Positions 51,502-60,667 are shown, counted from the stretch's first letter. The stretch: DNA of 64,000 nt from Pseudomonas delhiensis (GCF_900187975.1 NZ_FZPC01000016.1:62001-126000); one strand, 5' to 3'. The notes: a model not told the origin generated them from the letters alone. A program made the numbers and translations.

Positions 51502-54377
51502 TCAACCTCTTCGACCCCTCCAGCGACATCGTCGACCTCGGCACCCCGCCCCGCGACAGCGAGGCGCAGGTCAGCCTGAGCATCGACGGCCGCGAGATCA
51601 GCGTGCCCGCCGGCACCTCGGTGATGCGCGCCGCGGCGCTGCTGGGCACCAGCATTCCCAAGCTCTGCGCCACCGACAGCCTGGAAGCCTTCGGCTCCTG
51701 CCGCATGTGCCTGGTGGAAATCGACGGCATGCGCGGCTACCCCGCCTCCTGCACCACGCCGGTGGCCGAGGGCATGGTGGTGCGCACGCAGACGCCGAAG
51801 CTGGCGACGCTGCGGCGCAACGTCATGGAGCTGTACATCTCCGACCACCCGCTGGACTGCCTGACCTGCCCGGCCAACGGCAACTGCGAGCTGCAGACGG
51901 TGGCCGGCCAGGTGGGCCTGCGCGAGGTGCGCTACGGCTACGCCGGGGCCAACCACCTGGACGAGGCCAAGGACGTCTCCAACCCCTACTTCGACTACGA
52001 CCCGAGCAAGTGCATCGTCTGTAACCGCTGCGTGCGCGCCTGCGAGGAAATCCAGGGCACCTTCGCCCTGACCATCGCCGGCCGCGGCTTCGACTCGCGG
52101 GTGGCGGCGGCCGGCGGCGACGACTTCCTCGACTCCGAGTGCGTGTCCTGCGGCGCCTGCGTGCAGGCCTGCCCCACCGCCACGCTGATGGAGAAGAGCG
52201 TGGTGCAGCTGGGCCAGCCGGAGCGCAGCGTCATCACCACCTGCGCCTACTGCGGCGTGGGCTGCTCCTTCCGCGCCGAACTCAAGGGCGAGCAACTGGT
52301 GCGCATGGTCCCGGACAGGAACGGCCAGGCCAACCACGGCCACGCCTGCGTCAAGGGCCGCTTCGCCTGGGGCTACGCCACCCACCCCGAGCGCATCACC
52401 AAGCCGATGATCCGCCAGCGCATCAGCGACCCCTGGCAGGAAGTCAGCTGGGAAGAAGCGCTCGCCTACGCCGCCGGCGAATTCCGCCGCATCCAGCTCA
52501 AGTACGGGCGCGACTCCATCGGCGGCATCACCTCCAGCCGCTGCACCAACGAAGAGACCTACCTGGTGCAGAAGCTGGTGCGCGCCGCCTTCGGCAACAA
52601 CAACGTCGACACCTGCGCGCGCGTCTGCCACTCGCCCACCGGCTACGGCCTGAAGCAGACCCTGGGCGAGTCCGCCGGCACCCAGAGCTTCGACTCGGTG
52701 ATGCAGGCCGACGTCATCCTGGTGATGGGCGCCAACCCCACCGACGCCCACCCGGTGTTCGGCTCCCAGCTCAAGCGCCGCCTGCGCCAGGGCGCGCGGC
52801 TGATCGTCATCGACCCGCGGCGCATCGACCTGGTGGACTCGCCCCACGCCCGCGCCGAGCTGCACCTGCAGCTGCGCCCGGGCACCAACGTGGCCATGCT
52901 CAACGCCCTGGCCCACGTCATCGTCACCGAGGGCCTGGTCGACCAGGCCTTCGTCGAGGCGCGCTGCGAGGCGGCGGACTTCGCCCACTGGCGCGACTTC
53001 GTCAGCCAGCCGCAGAACGCCCCCGAGGTGCTCGGCCCGGTGTGCGGCGTGCCCGCCGGGCAGATCCGCGCCGCCGCGCGGCTCTACGCCACCGGCGGCA
53101 ACGCGGCCATCTACTACGGTCTGGGCGTCACCGAGCACAGCCAGGGCAGCACCGCGGTGATGGGCATCGCCAACCTCGCCATGGCCACCGGCAACATCGG
53201 CCGCGAGGGCGTGGGGGTGAACCCGCTGCGCGGCCAGAACAACGTCCAGGGCTCCTGCGACATGGGCTCCTTCCCCCACGAGCTGCCCGGCTACCGGCAC
53301 ATCTCCAACGCCCAGGTGCGCAGCCAGTTCGAGCAGGCCTGGAACGTGACCCTGCAGCCCGAGCCGGGCCTGCGCATCCCCAACATGTTCGAGGCGGCCC
53401 TGGACGGCAGCTTCAAGGCGCTGTACTGCCAGGGCGAGGACATCGCCCAGAGCGACCCCAACACCCAGCACGTCACCGCCGCCCTGTCGGCCATGGAATG
53501 CGTGGTGGTGCAGGACATCTTCCTCAACGAGACGGCCAAGTTCGCCCACGTGTTCCTGCCGGGCAGCTCCTTCCTCGAGAAGGACGGCACCTTCACCAAC
53601 GCCGAGCGGCGCATCTCGCGGGTGCGCAAGGTGATGGAGCCGCTGGGCGGCAAGGCCGACTGGGAAGCCACCATGGCGCTGTCCAACGCCCTGGGCTACC
53701 CGATGCACTACGGGCACCCGTCCGAGATCATGGACGAGATCGCCCGCCTGACGCCCACCTTCGCCCGCGTCAGCTACGCCGAGCTGGATCGCCACGGCAG
53801 CCTGCAGTGGCCGTGCAACGACGCCGCGCCCGACGGCACCCCGACCATGCACATCGAGCAGTTCGTGCGCGGCAAGGGGCGCTTCATGCTCACCGGCTAC
53901 GTGCCCACCGACGAGAAGGTCAACAGCCGCTATCCGCTGCTGCTGACCACTGGGCGCATCCTCAGCCAGTACAACGTCGGCGCCCAGACGCGGCGCACCG
54001 GCAACGTCGCCTGGCACCCCGAGGACCGCCTGGAGATCCACCCCAGCGACGCCGAGGCCCGCGGCATCGCCGACGGCGACTGGGTCGGGGTGGGCAGCCG
54101 CTCCGGGCAGACGGTGCTGCGCGCCAAGGTCAGCGAGCGGGTGGCCCCGGGGGTGGTGTACACCACCTTCCACTTCCCGGAATCCGGCGCCAACGTGATC
54201 ACCACCGACAACTCCGACTGGGCCACCAACTGCCCGGAATACAAGGTCACCGCGGTGGAAGTGGTGCACGTCTACCAGCCCTCCGAATGGCAGAAGCGCT
54301 ACCAGGCCTTCAGCGACGAACAACGCCGCCTGCTGCGCGAACGCCGCCACGCCGAGAAAGCCGAGGTGCGCCGATGA
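51498..54377 (+). CDS. fdsA: NAD-dependent formate dehydrogenase, catalytic alpha subunit
   Basis: A 959-residue molybdenum enzyme. Domains in order: a [2Fe-2S] ferredoxin-like domain (FGSCRMCLVEIDGMRG), a His/Cys cluster (CLTCPANGNCEL), two [4Fe-4S] centres (CIVCNRCVRACEE, CVSCGACVQACP), a proximal [4Fe-4S] (CAYCGVGCSF...CVKGRF), then the bis-MGD domain. The probable Mo ligand is the cysteine in DTCARVCHSPTGYG, next to a conserved His; GQNNVQGSCDMG and NETAKFAHVFLPGSSF fit the active-site and cofactor regions. The C-terminal cap is around VGSRSGQTVLRAKVSERVAP. It oxidises formate to CO2. It starts with GTG at 51498. No selenocysteine codon is used. Confidence 0.95.
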   Translation: MINLFDPSSDIVDLGTPPRDSEAQVSLSIDGREISVPAGTSVMRAAALLGTSIPKLCATDSLEAFGSCRMCLVEIDGMRGYPASCTTPVAEGMVVRTQTPKLATLRRNVMELYISDHPLDCLTCPANGNCELQTVAGQVGLREVRYGYAGANHLDEAKDVSNPYFDYDPSKCIVCNRCVRACEEIQGTFALTIAGRGFDSRVAAAGGDDFLDSECVSCGACVQACPTATLMEKSVVQLGQPERSVITTCAYCGVGCSFRAELKGEQLVRMVPDRNGQANHGHACVKGRFAWGYATHPERITKPMIRQRISDPWQEVSWEEALAYAAGEFRRIQLKYGRDSIGGITSSRCTNEETYLVQKLVRAAFGNNNVDTCARVCHSPTGYGLKQTLGESAGTQSFDSVMQADVILVMGANPTDAHPVFGSQLKRRLRQGARLIVIDPRRIDLVDSPHARAELHLQLRPGTNVAMLNALAHVIVTEGLVDQAFVEARCEAADFAHWRDFVSQPQNAPEVLGPVCGVPAGQIRAAARLYATGGNAAIYYGLGVTEHSQGSTAVMGIANLAMATGNIGREGVGVNPLRGQNNVQGSCDMGSFPHELPGYRHISNAQVRSQFEQAWNVTLQPEPGLRIPNMFEAALDGSFKALYCQGEDIAQSDPNTQHVTAALSAMECVVVQDIFLNETAKFAHVFLPGSSFLEKDGTFTNAERRISRVRKVMEPLGGKADWEATMALSNALGYPMHYGHPSEIMDEIARLTPTFARVSYAELDRHGSLQWPCNDAAPDGTPTMHIEQFVRGKGRFMLTGYVPTDEKVNSRYPLLLTTGRILSQYNVGAQTRRTGNVAWHPEDRLEIHPSDAEARGIADGDWVGVGSRSGQTVLRAKVSERVAPGVVYTTFHFPESGANVITTDNSDWATNCPEYKVTAVEVVHVYQPSEWQKRYQAFSDEQRRLLRERRHAEKAEVRR

Positions 54378-54595
54378 GCATCGACAACCTGGTCAAGATG
54401 GCCAACCAGATCGGCCAGTACTTCGCCAGCGAGCCGGACCGCGAATTGGCCGTGAGCGGCGTGCGCCAGCACCTGCGCAGCTTCTGGACACCGGCCATGC
54501 GCCGCGAACTGGCGGCCTGGCTGGCGCAGCACCCGGAGGCCGACCTGCACCCGCTGGTGCAGGAAGCGCTGAAGGAACCGGCGGAAAGCGCCTAG
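54374..54595 (+). CDS. fdsD: Formate dehydrogenase delta subunit
   Basis: A 73-residue protein starting MSIDNLVKMANQIGQYFASE and containing HLRSFWTPAMRREL, the FdsD pattern. In related enzymes FdsD is a small subunit needed for assembly or stability of the molybdenum formate dehydrogenase. It overlaps the fdsA stop by 4 bases and ends the operon. The sulfurtransferase gene often found with fds genes (fdsC/fdhD) is not in the operon and should lie elsewhere. Confidence 0.9.
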   Translation: MSIDNLVKMANQIGQYFASEPDRELAVSGVRQHLRSFWTPAMRRELAAWLAQHPEADLHPLVQEALKEPAESA

Positions 54596-54682
54596 CGGGC
54601 ACGCCGGGGCCGGCCGGGCTATGATGCCGGGCCGGCCGGCGGTCCAACGCCAGGCCACCCACCGACTCCGGGATTTGCGAAC

Positions 54683-55081
54683 ATGAGCGACCCTCTCCAC
54701 GGCAGTTGCCTCTGCGGCCACATCCGCTACCAACTGGCGACGCCGCCCAAGGCGGTCTCGCACTGCCACTGCAGCCAGTGCCGCAAGGGCCATGGCGCCG
54801 CCTTCGCCACCTACGGCAGCGTGCCGCGCAGCGCCCTGAGCCTGCAGGGCGCCGAGCAGCTGAAGACCTTCCACTCCACGCCCACGGTCAGCCGCCAGTT
54901 CTGCGGCCAGTGCGGCGCCACGCTGTTCTGGTCGGACAGCCAGGGCGACTACCCGGACTGGATCGCGGTGGCCCTGGGCACCCTGGACAGCGACTTCCGG
55001 CCGTCCAGCCAGAAGCACATCTACACCGCCTCCAAGGCGCCCTGGTACGACATCGACGACCGCTGGCCGCAGGAGCCCTGA
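54683..55081 (+). CDS. GFA/CENP-V-family zinc protein
   Basis: The 132-residue product has all zinc-binding cysteines of the GFA (glutathione-dependent formaldehyde-activating) fold: GSCLCGHIRY, SHCHCSQCRKGHG and FCGQCGATLFW. Despite the name, most family members have no shown role with formaldehyde. It stands next to the formate dehydrogenase genes in the same orientation, 87 bases downstream, so a part in one-carbon metabolism is possible but unproven. Its start (MSDPLHG) has no strong ribosome-binding site. Confidence 0.85.
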   Translation: MSDPLHGSCLCGHIRYQLATPPKAVSHCHCSQCRKGHGAAFATYGSVPRSALSLQGAEQLKTFHSTPTVSRQFCGQCGATLFWSDSQGDYPDWIAVALGTLDSDFRPSSQKHIYTASKAPWYDIDDRWPQEP

Positions 55082-55089
55082 GCGACGCG

Positions 55090-55827
55090 TTAATCACCCA
55101 GGCGCCGGGCGCCCACCAGCAGCAGCATCGGCCGCTCCAGCTCCTCGGCCAGCGCGGGCTGCGCCGCCAGCTGCTCCGCGCTGGGCGCGAACTCGTGCAC
55201 CTCGCCAATGGCGAAGCCGTTGCCGATCAGCGTGTTGAGGGTGGTGGCCAGGGTGCGGTGGTACTTCAGCACGCCCTTGGCGAACCAGTCGGTGCGGCGC
55301 TCGCCCTCCAGCGCGTACTGGTTCACCGGCCAGGTCTTGCGGCCGCCCTGGTCCGCCAGCCAGCCGGCGTGCGCGGCGGCCATGTAGATCGGGTGCTCGA
55401 TGCTGAACACCAGCTCGCCGCCCGGCACCAGGGCCCGCTGGAGCATGCGCACCAGGCGCGGGAAGTCGCGCAGGTAGTGGAAGGTCAGCGAGCTGTAGGC
55501 CAGCTCGAAGGCGGCCGCCGGCAGCTCCAGGGTCTCAAGGTCGGCCCGGCGATACTCGATGGCCGCGTCCGGCGTGTCGGCGCGGGCGCGCTCGATCATC
55601 CTCTCCGACAGGTCGATGCCCAGCACCGAGGCCGCGCCCTGCTCGCGCATCCAGCGCGCGGCCCAGCCGAAGCCGCAGCCCAGGTCCAGCACCCGCGCCC
55701 CGGCCAGCGCCGGCAGCATGGCGCGCAGTTGCGGCCACTCCGGCGCGCCGTCCAGGCCATGCACCTGGCGCGGCAGCCGGGTGTAGCCGGCGAAGAAATC
55801 GGGGTTGTCGTAGATGTTCTGCGCCAT
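55090..55827 (-). CDS. Class I SAM-dependent methyltransferase
   Basis: A 245-residue Rossmann methyltransferase of the UbiE/Methyltransf_11 type. Motif I is VLDLGCGFGWAARWM (residues about 46-60), the acidic residue binding SAM ribose is in VLGIDLSERM, and motif III-like YSSLTFHYLRDFP follows. The C-terminal half (FSIEHPIYMAAAHAGWLADQ) likely shapes the acceptor site. The acceptor is unknown. AGGAG lies 7 bases before the ATG at 55827. It is convergent with the GFA gene. Confidence 0.88.
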   Translation of the reverse strand: MAQNIYDNPDFFAGYTRLPRQVHGLDGAPEWPQLRAMLPALAGARVLDLGCGFGWAARWMREQGAASVLGIDLSERMIERARADTPDAAIEYRRADLETLELPAAAFELAYSSLTFHYLRDFPRLVRMLQRALVPGGELVFSIEHPIYMAAAHAGWLADQGGRKTWPVNQYALEGERRTDWFAKGVLKYHRTLATTLNTLIGNGFAIGEVHEFAPSAEQLAAQPALAEELERPMLLLVGARRLGD

Positions 55828-55943
55828 TGCGGGCTCCTGGGTGTACGTCGACCGGGCCATGCAGCCCTGGGCGGACATGCAAGCAGAGCGGCGGGCGCGG
55901 CACAAGCCCGCGGCCTGCGCCGCGAAGGCGGCGCAGGCAGGCT

Positions 55944-56687
55944 TCAGCGCAGGGTGTAGCCGTTGTCGACGACCAGGTCCTGGCCGTGGATGCCGCGGGC
56001 CCGCTCCGAGAGCATGAAGAGGACCGCATCGGCGACCGCCTCCGCCTCCAGGAAACGGCCATCCAGCAGGCGCACGCTGACGGTGGCGGCGACCTTGCCC
56101 AGGGCCTCGTCGTCCAGCCCCAGGGTGCCCCAGATCGGTGTCGCCGTGGGCCCGGGGGACACGATGTTGACACGGATGCCCTCGGCCGCCAGCTCCACCG
56201 CCAGGGTGCGGGCCCGGGCCTTGAGCGCCGACTTCGAGGCGATGTAGGCCGCCAGCCCCGGGAAGGTGACCTGGGACAGGAAGGTGCCGATGAACACCAC
56301 CGAAGATGGCCGCGCCATCTGCCCGCGCAGGGCGGCCAGGGTGTTCAGCGCGCCGGCGCCGTTCACCGCCCACTGCCGCTGGAACGCCGCCTCGTCCAGG
56401 CCGTCGGCCAGTTGCGCGATGCCGGCGTTGGGCAGCAGGTAGTCCACCGGCCCCAGTTCCCGGGCCAGGTCCGCCAGGCATTGGAGATCATCGGCGCGGG
56501 TGACGTCGCCGCTCAGCCAGCACAGATGGCCGCCGGCCTCGTCGAGTTCGGCCGGCGGCACCTCGCGCCGGGCCATGGCCACTACCCTGGTGCCTTCGCG
56601 CAACAGCCGCCGGGCCACGGCCAGACCGATGCCCGAACCGGCACCGGTGATCACCGCCAGGGGGGACCTGGAATCATTGCTTGGCAT
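55944..56687 (-). CDS. Short-chain dehydrogenase/reductase
   Basis: A 247-residue classical SDR. The cofactor loop is TGAGSGIG (near residue 13), followed by LLPNAGIA (NNAG motif), the catalytic Ser in VFIGTFLS, the Tyr and Lys in AAYIASKSAL, and PGPTATPIWGT after them. The C-terminal HGQDLVVDNGYTLR is typical of FabG-like members. The arginines after the cofactor loop (MARREVPP) suggest NADP(H) preference. ATG 56687 is preferred over the one at 56693 because AGGAG then lies 9 bases upstream. Substrate unknown. Confidence 0.9.
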   Translation of the reverse strand: MPSNDSRSPLAVITGAGSGIGLAVARRLLREGTRVVAMARREVPPAELDEAGGHLCWLSGDVTRADDLQCLADLARELGPVDYLLPNAGIAQLADGLDEAAFQRQWAVNGAGALNTLAALRGQMARPSSVVFIGTFLSQVTFPGLAAYIASKSALKARARTLAVELAAEGIRVNIVSPGPTATPIWGTLGLDDEALGKVAATVSVRLLDGRFLEAEAVADAVLFMLSERARGIHGQDLVVDNGYTLR

Positions 56688-56825
56688 GTACATGCTCCTG
56701 ATGGTCTTCAGTGGGATGCGCCTGGCGCGTGGCGTTCCACACACCGGCGCCAGGAGCCGTCAACAACTTCCATGCCAGGGCTTAACCGTTTTATTATCAA
56801 TAGCTTGAAATACAAAGGAGTCATC

Positions 56826-56969
56826 ATGACTCGCCGCAAAGCGAGTGCTTTCGACTGCACACGAGGTACTTCGGACTGCATACCGGCCCGGACGCCTACG
56901 CCTTTTCGCCCTATTCCATCGGCATTCCGCAAGATGGCGGCAGAAAGCTATCCTTCAGATAATTCGTAA
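56826..56969 (+). CDS. Possible 47-residue small protein behind a strong ribosome-binding site
   Basis: In the 397-base gap 56688-57084, AAAGGAG lies 5 bases before an ATG. The frame gives a basic, hydrophilic peptide of 47 residues starting MTRRKASAFDCTRGTSDC and ending YPSDNS. It has two cysteines and four prolines in RTPTPFRPIP. The DNA before it (56780-56825) is AT-rich and could hold a promoter (TTTTATTATCAATAG). No family is recognised. It could also be a leader peptide or the remains of a longer gene. The rest of the gap shows nothing else. Confidence 0.45.
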   Translation: MTRRKASAFDCTRGTSDCIPARTPTPFRPIPSAFRKMAAESYPSDNS

Positions 56970-57084
56970 GGATTCTGCGACGTCTCCACCCCATGGAACG
57001 TCCGCCGACCGAATGCTCCGGGGCCTGCAGCGCCCCTCGGCAAGGGAGCCGCCGACCTCACCCCTTTCATCACCGGGAGCCGGT

Positions 57085-57870
57085 ATGCCTTGCCAGCCCT
57101 TCACCAGGTTCGTCGCGTCCGCTCGCCGCTGGCTGGGCATCGGCCTGCTCGCGCTGACAGGCGCCGCCGGTGCTGACGAACACGCGCCGCTGCGGGTGAT
57201 GACCGACTACTGGCCGCCCTTCCGCATCGAGGGCGCCGACGGCCGCATCAGCGGCCTGGACATGGACCTGCTGGCCGAGCTGGAAAGGCGCACCGGCCTG
57301 CGCTTCGAGGTGCACCGCGCGCCCTGGGCCCGCGGCCTGGCCGCCCTGCAGAGCGGCGCGGCGGACCTGATGACCGGCCTTGCGCGCACCCCGGAGCGCG
57401 AGCACTACATCGACTACCTGCCCCTGCCCTACTACTCCTGCGCGCCGCGCCTGTATGCCTCGCCGCAGGTGGCGCCGGCCATCGCCCGCTACGACGACCT
57501 GCTCGGCCCCACCATCGGCTACGTGCTGGAGTCCGCCTACTTCGAACCCTTCGACTCCGACAAGCGCCTGAAGAAGTTCGGCGTGAACAACGAGACGCAG
57601 CTGCTGCAGATGCTCGCCCTCGGCCGCCTGCAACTGGTGATAGGCACCGACTGCCAGGTGGACTACGAACTGCGCGACCCGCAGCTGGCCCGGCAGATCG
57701 TGCGCACCCGCTTCCAGCCGGACAGCCGCACCGACCTCTATCTCGGCTTCTCCCACCAGCGCCCGCTGACGGCCGAGCGCCAGCTGATCGAAGGCGCCCT
57801 GCGGCAGATGCTCGACGAGGGCTGGGTGCAACGGGCGGCCTGGCGCTACCAGGCGGCGAGCGGGAACTAG
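57085..57870 (+). CDS. Periplasmic solute-binding protein (family 3)
   Basis: A 261-residue protein with a signal peptide ending near LTGAAGADEH. It has the SBP_bac_3 fold: PLRVMTDYWPPFRIEGADGR, ISGLDMDLLAELERRTGLRF, LQSGAADLMTGLARTPERE and the later IGYVLESAYF. Stand-alone proteins of this type in pseudomonads bind amino acids or other small ligands, and some feed chemoreceptors or diguanylate cyclases. No permease or ATPase gene is adjacent. The ATG at 57085 has GGGAG 5 bases before it. Confidence 0.87.
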   Translation: MPCQPFTRFVASARRWLGIGLLALTGAAGADEHAPLRVMTDYWPPFRIEGADGRISGLDMDLLAELERRTGLRFEVHRAPWARGLAALQSGAADLMTGLARTPEREHYIDYLPLPYYSCAPRLYASPQVAPAIARYDDLLGPTIGYVLESAYFEPFDSDKRLKKFGVNNETQLLQMLALGRLQLVIGTDCQVDYELRDPQLARQIVRTRFQPDSRTDLYLGFSHQRPLTAERQLIEGALRQMLDEGWVQRAAWRYQAASGN

Positions 57871-57978
57871 CGTTCCGGCCGAGGCCCTGGCGCGCCGGGC
57901 GGTTAAATGGGCGGATAGATTTGCGCAATGCTTATAATGGCGGGTTATTCATTTTATTTTTTGCCGTGGTAAACCCGC

Positions 57979-60270
57979 ATGGAAATCAAGGTCAATTTTC
58001 TCGATAACCTTCGGCTCGAAGCCAGGTTCGACGACTTCACGGTGATAGCCGACCAGCCGATCCGCTACAAGGGCGACGGCTCCGCGCCGGGTCCGTTCGA
58101 CTACTTCCTGGCTTCGTCGGCGCTGTGCGCGGCTTACTTCGTGAAACTCTACTGCCAGACGCGCAACATCCCCACCGACAACATCCGCCTGTCGCAGAAC
58201 AACATCGTCGACCCGGAGAACCGCTACAAGCAGATCTTCAAGATCCAGGTGGAGCTGCCGGCGGACATCTCGGAAAAGGACCGCCAGGGCATCCTGCGCT
58301 CCATCGACCGCTGCACGGTGAAGAAGGTGGTGCAGACCGGGCCCGAGTTCGTCATCGAGGAAGTGGAGAACCTCGACGCCGATGCCCAGGCGCTGCTGAT
58401 GCCCGGTGCCGACGCGGGCGCGCGCACCTGCATCCCGGGCAAGGACCTGCCGCTGGAGCAGACCATCGCCAACATGTCAGGCATCCTCGCCGGCCTGGGC
58501 ATGAAGATCGAGATCGCCTCCTGGCGCAACATCGTGCCCAACGTCTGGTCGCTGCACATCCGCGATGCGCAGTCGCCGATGTGCTTCACCAACGGCAAGG
58601 GCGCGACCAAGGAAAGCGCGCTGGCCTCGGCCCTGGGCGAGTTCATCGAGCGCCTGAACTGCAACTTCTTCTACAACGACCAGTTCTGGGGCGAGGAGAT
58701 CGCCAACGCGCCCTTCGTGCACTACCCCGACGAGCGCTGGTTCAGGCCCGGCCACAAGGACGCGCTGCCGGCGGAAATCCTCGATGCGCACTGCCTGGCC
58801 ATCTACGATCCCGACGGCGAACTGCGCGGCTCGCACCTGTACGACACCAACTCCGGCAACGTGCGGCGCGGCATCTGCTCGCTGCCGTTCGTGCGCCAGT
58901 CCGACGGCAAGGTGGTGTACTTCCCGTCCAACCTGATCGAGAACCTCTACCTCAGCAACGGCATGAGCGCCGGCAACACCCTGGCCGAAGCGCAGGTGCA
59001 GTGCCTGTCGGAAATCTTCGAGCGCGCGGTGAAGCGCGAAATCCTCGAGAACGAACTGGCGCTGCCGGACGTGCCGCAGGAGGTGCTGGCGAAGTACCCG
59101 GGCATCCTGGCCGGCATCCGAGGCCTGGAGGAACAGGGCTTCCCGGTGCTGGTCAAGGATGCGTCCCTGGGCGGCCGGTTCCCGGTGATGTGCGTGACCT
59201 TGATGAACCCGCGCACCGGCGGCGTGTTCGCCTCGTTCGGCGCCCACCCCAGCCTGGAGGTGGCGCTGGAGCGCAGCCTGACCGAGCTGCTCCAGGGCCG
59301 CAGCTTCGAAGGCCTGAACGACCTGCCGCAGCCCACCTTCGAAAGCCAGGCGCTGACCGAGCCGAACAACTTCGTCGAGCACTTCATCGACTCCAGCGGC
59401 GTGGTGTCGTGGCGCTTCTTCAGCGCCCGGGCCGACTTCGCGTTCGTCGAATGGGACTTCTCCGGCCAGGGCAAGGAGTCCAACGCCGAGGAAGCCGCCA
59501 CCCTGTTCGGCATCCTCGAAGACCTGGGCAAGGAAGTGTACATGGCGGTGTACGAGCACCTGGGGGCGACGGCCTGCCGCATCCTGGTGCCGGGCTACTC
59601 GGAAATCTACCCGGTGGAGGACCTGGTCTGGGACAACACCAACAAGGCGCTGGCGTTCCGCGAGGACATCCTCGACCTGCACCGCCTGGACGACGCCCGC
59701 CTCGAGGCGCTGCTCGACCGCCTGGAAGACTGCGAGGTGGACGACTACACCGACATCACCACCCTGATCGGCATCGAGTTCGACGACAACACGGTCTGGG
59801 GCCAGTTGACCATTCTCGAACTGAAACTGCTGATCCACCTCGCCCTGCAGCGCTTCGAAGACGCCAAGGAGCTGGTGGAGGCCTTCCTCCAGTACAACGA
59901 CAACACGGTCGAGCGCGGCCTGTTCTACCAGGCCCTGAACGTGGTGCTGGAGGTGGTGCTGGACGACGAACTGGAAATCGCCGACTACGAGGCCAATTTC
60001 CGCCGCATGTTCGGCGACGAGCGGATGGACGCGGCGCTGGGTTCGGTGGACGGCAGCGTGCGCTTTTACGGCCTGACGCCGACCAGCATGAAGCTGGAGG
60101 GCCTCGACAGGCACCTGCGGCTGATCGACAGCTACCGGAAGCTTCACGCGGCGCGGGCCAGGCTGCAGCCCGTGGCGGATGCTGGCGCGAACGGCCCCGG
60201 CAGCGGCCTCAAGCCGCGGCGCCTGGCGATCCGCAAGCCGAATGCGGCGCGGGGCCGGCCGGCGGGTTGA
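57979..60270 (+). CDS. ycaO: OsmC-YcaO fusion protein
   Basis: A 763-residue fusion. Residues 1 to about 140 are an OsmC-like domain with two cysteines at the usual peroxidatic positions (SSALCAAYFV, C50, and SIDRCTVKKV, C112). Residues about 150-620 are a YcaO ATP-binding domain of the E. coli YcaO type, with ATP/Mg residues in SALGEFIERLNC and CLSEIFERAVKRE. The C-terminal part resembles the helical tail of E. coli YcaO. It lacks the PxPxP end of azoline-forming YcaO enzymes. No precursor peptide or dehydrogenase is next to it, so a housekeeping role is more likely than natural-product synthesis. The AT-rich stretch 57940-57970 probably contains its promoter. Confidence 0.88.
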   Translation: MEIKVNFLDNLRLEARFDDFTVIADQPIRYKGDGSAPGPFDYFLASSALCAAYFVKLYCQTRNIPTDNIRLSQNNIVDPENRYKQIFKIQVELPADISEKDRQGILRSIDRCTVKKVVQTGPEFVIEEVENLDADAQALLMPGADAGARTCIPGKDLPLEQTIANMSGILAGLGMKIEIASWRNIVPNVWSLHIRDAQSPMCFTNGKGATKESALASALGEFIERLNCNFFYNDQFWGEEIANAPFVHYPDERWFRPGHKDALPAEILDAHCLAIYDPDGELRGSHLYDTNSGNVRRGICSLPFVRQSDGKVVYFPSNLIENLYLSNGMSAGNTLAEAQVQCLSEIFERAVKREILENELALPDVPQEVLAKYPGILAGIRGLEEQGFPVLVKDASLGGRFPVMCVTLMNPRTGGVFASFGAHPSLEVALERSLTELLQGRSFEGLNDLPQPTFESQALTEPNNFVEHFIDSSGVVSWRFFSARADFAFVEWDFSGQGKESNAEEAATLFGILEDLGKEVYMAVYEHLGATACRILVPGYSEIYPVEDLVWDNTNKALAFREDILDLHRLDDARLEALLDRLEDCEVDDYTDITTLIGIEFDDNTVWGQLTILELKLLIHLALQRFEDAKELVEAFLQYNDNTVERGLFYQALNVVLEVVLDDELEIADYEANFRRMFGDERMDAALGSVDGSVRFYGLTPTSMKLEGLDRHLRLIDSYRKLHAARARLQPVADAGANGPGSGLKPRRLAIRKPNAARGRPAG

Positions 60271-60347
60271 TCACGCCGGGCGTGGGTTGGCCCGCGGGTT
60301 CGATCGCGGACGGAGCCCTACGGATATGCCATGACCACCGGCAACCT

Positions 60348-60394
60348 GTAGGAGCGGGCCCTGCCCGCGATTCGCGCGCAGGGCGCGCTCCTAC
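60348..60394. repeat. GTAGGAGCG repeats in the gap 60271-60725
   Basis: A full unit at 60348-60394 is the same as those at 2948 and 15061. Half units follow at about 60420-60485 (AGGAGCGGATCTCATCCGCG and GGTCCGCTCCTAC) and 60508-60525 (GTAGGAGCGAACTCCGTCG). From 60600 to 60725 the gap holds the nrdD control region described separately. No gene was found. Confidence 0.8.
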
Positions 60395-60626
60395 ATGGGC
60401 ACGGTGTGGTGGGGCAGCGCAGGAGCGGATCTCATCCGCGAATCGCGCCGGGCCATCCGGTTATCGCGGACAAGGTCCGCTCCTACAGTTCCAGGAAGCA
60501 CGGGCGTAGGAGCGAACTCCGTCGCCGGAAACGGCGGATGGATATCCCCGCCGAAGCCGCCCTACGTAGGGCGCAGGGCCCGGTCGGTCAATACCTCCGA
60601 TGGCCGGAACCGCCTGGCACCGAACA

Positions 60627-60640
60627 TTGACCGAGGTCAA
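60627..60640 (+). promoter_or_regulatory. Anr (FNR-type) box upstream of nrdD
   Basis: TTGA-CCGAGG-TCAA is a perfect palindrome with the TTGA-N6-TCAA spacing of Anr/FNR sites. A minus-10-like TAGATT at 60662-60667 fits a promoter whose start would be about 41 bases from the box centre, as for class II FNR activation. This would switch the reductase on without oxygen. Confidence 0.75.
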
Positions 60641-60667
60641 TCCTTCCTCGGCCGACGCCGTTAGATT

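Noticed and set aside
51429-54350. A 973-codon antisense frame opposite fdsA
   Set aside because: fdsA contains every expected metal-binding motif; the antisense frame is a compositional shadow.
57979-60270. A YcaO-directed thiazole/oxazole peptide cluster
   Set aside because: The protein is the OsmC-fused housekeeping type, without the PxPxP tail, and no cyclodehydratase partner, dehydrogenase or clear precursor peptide is next to it.
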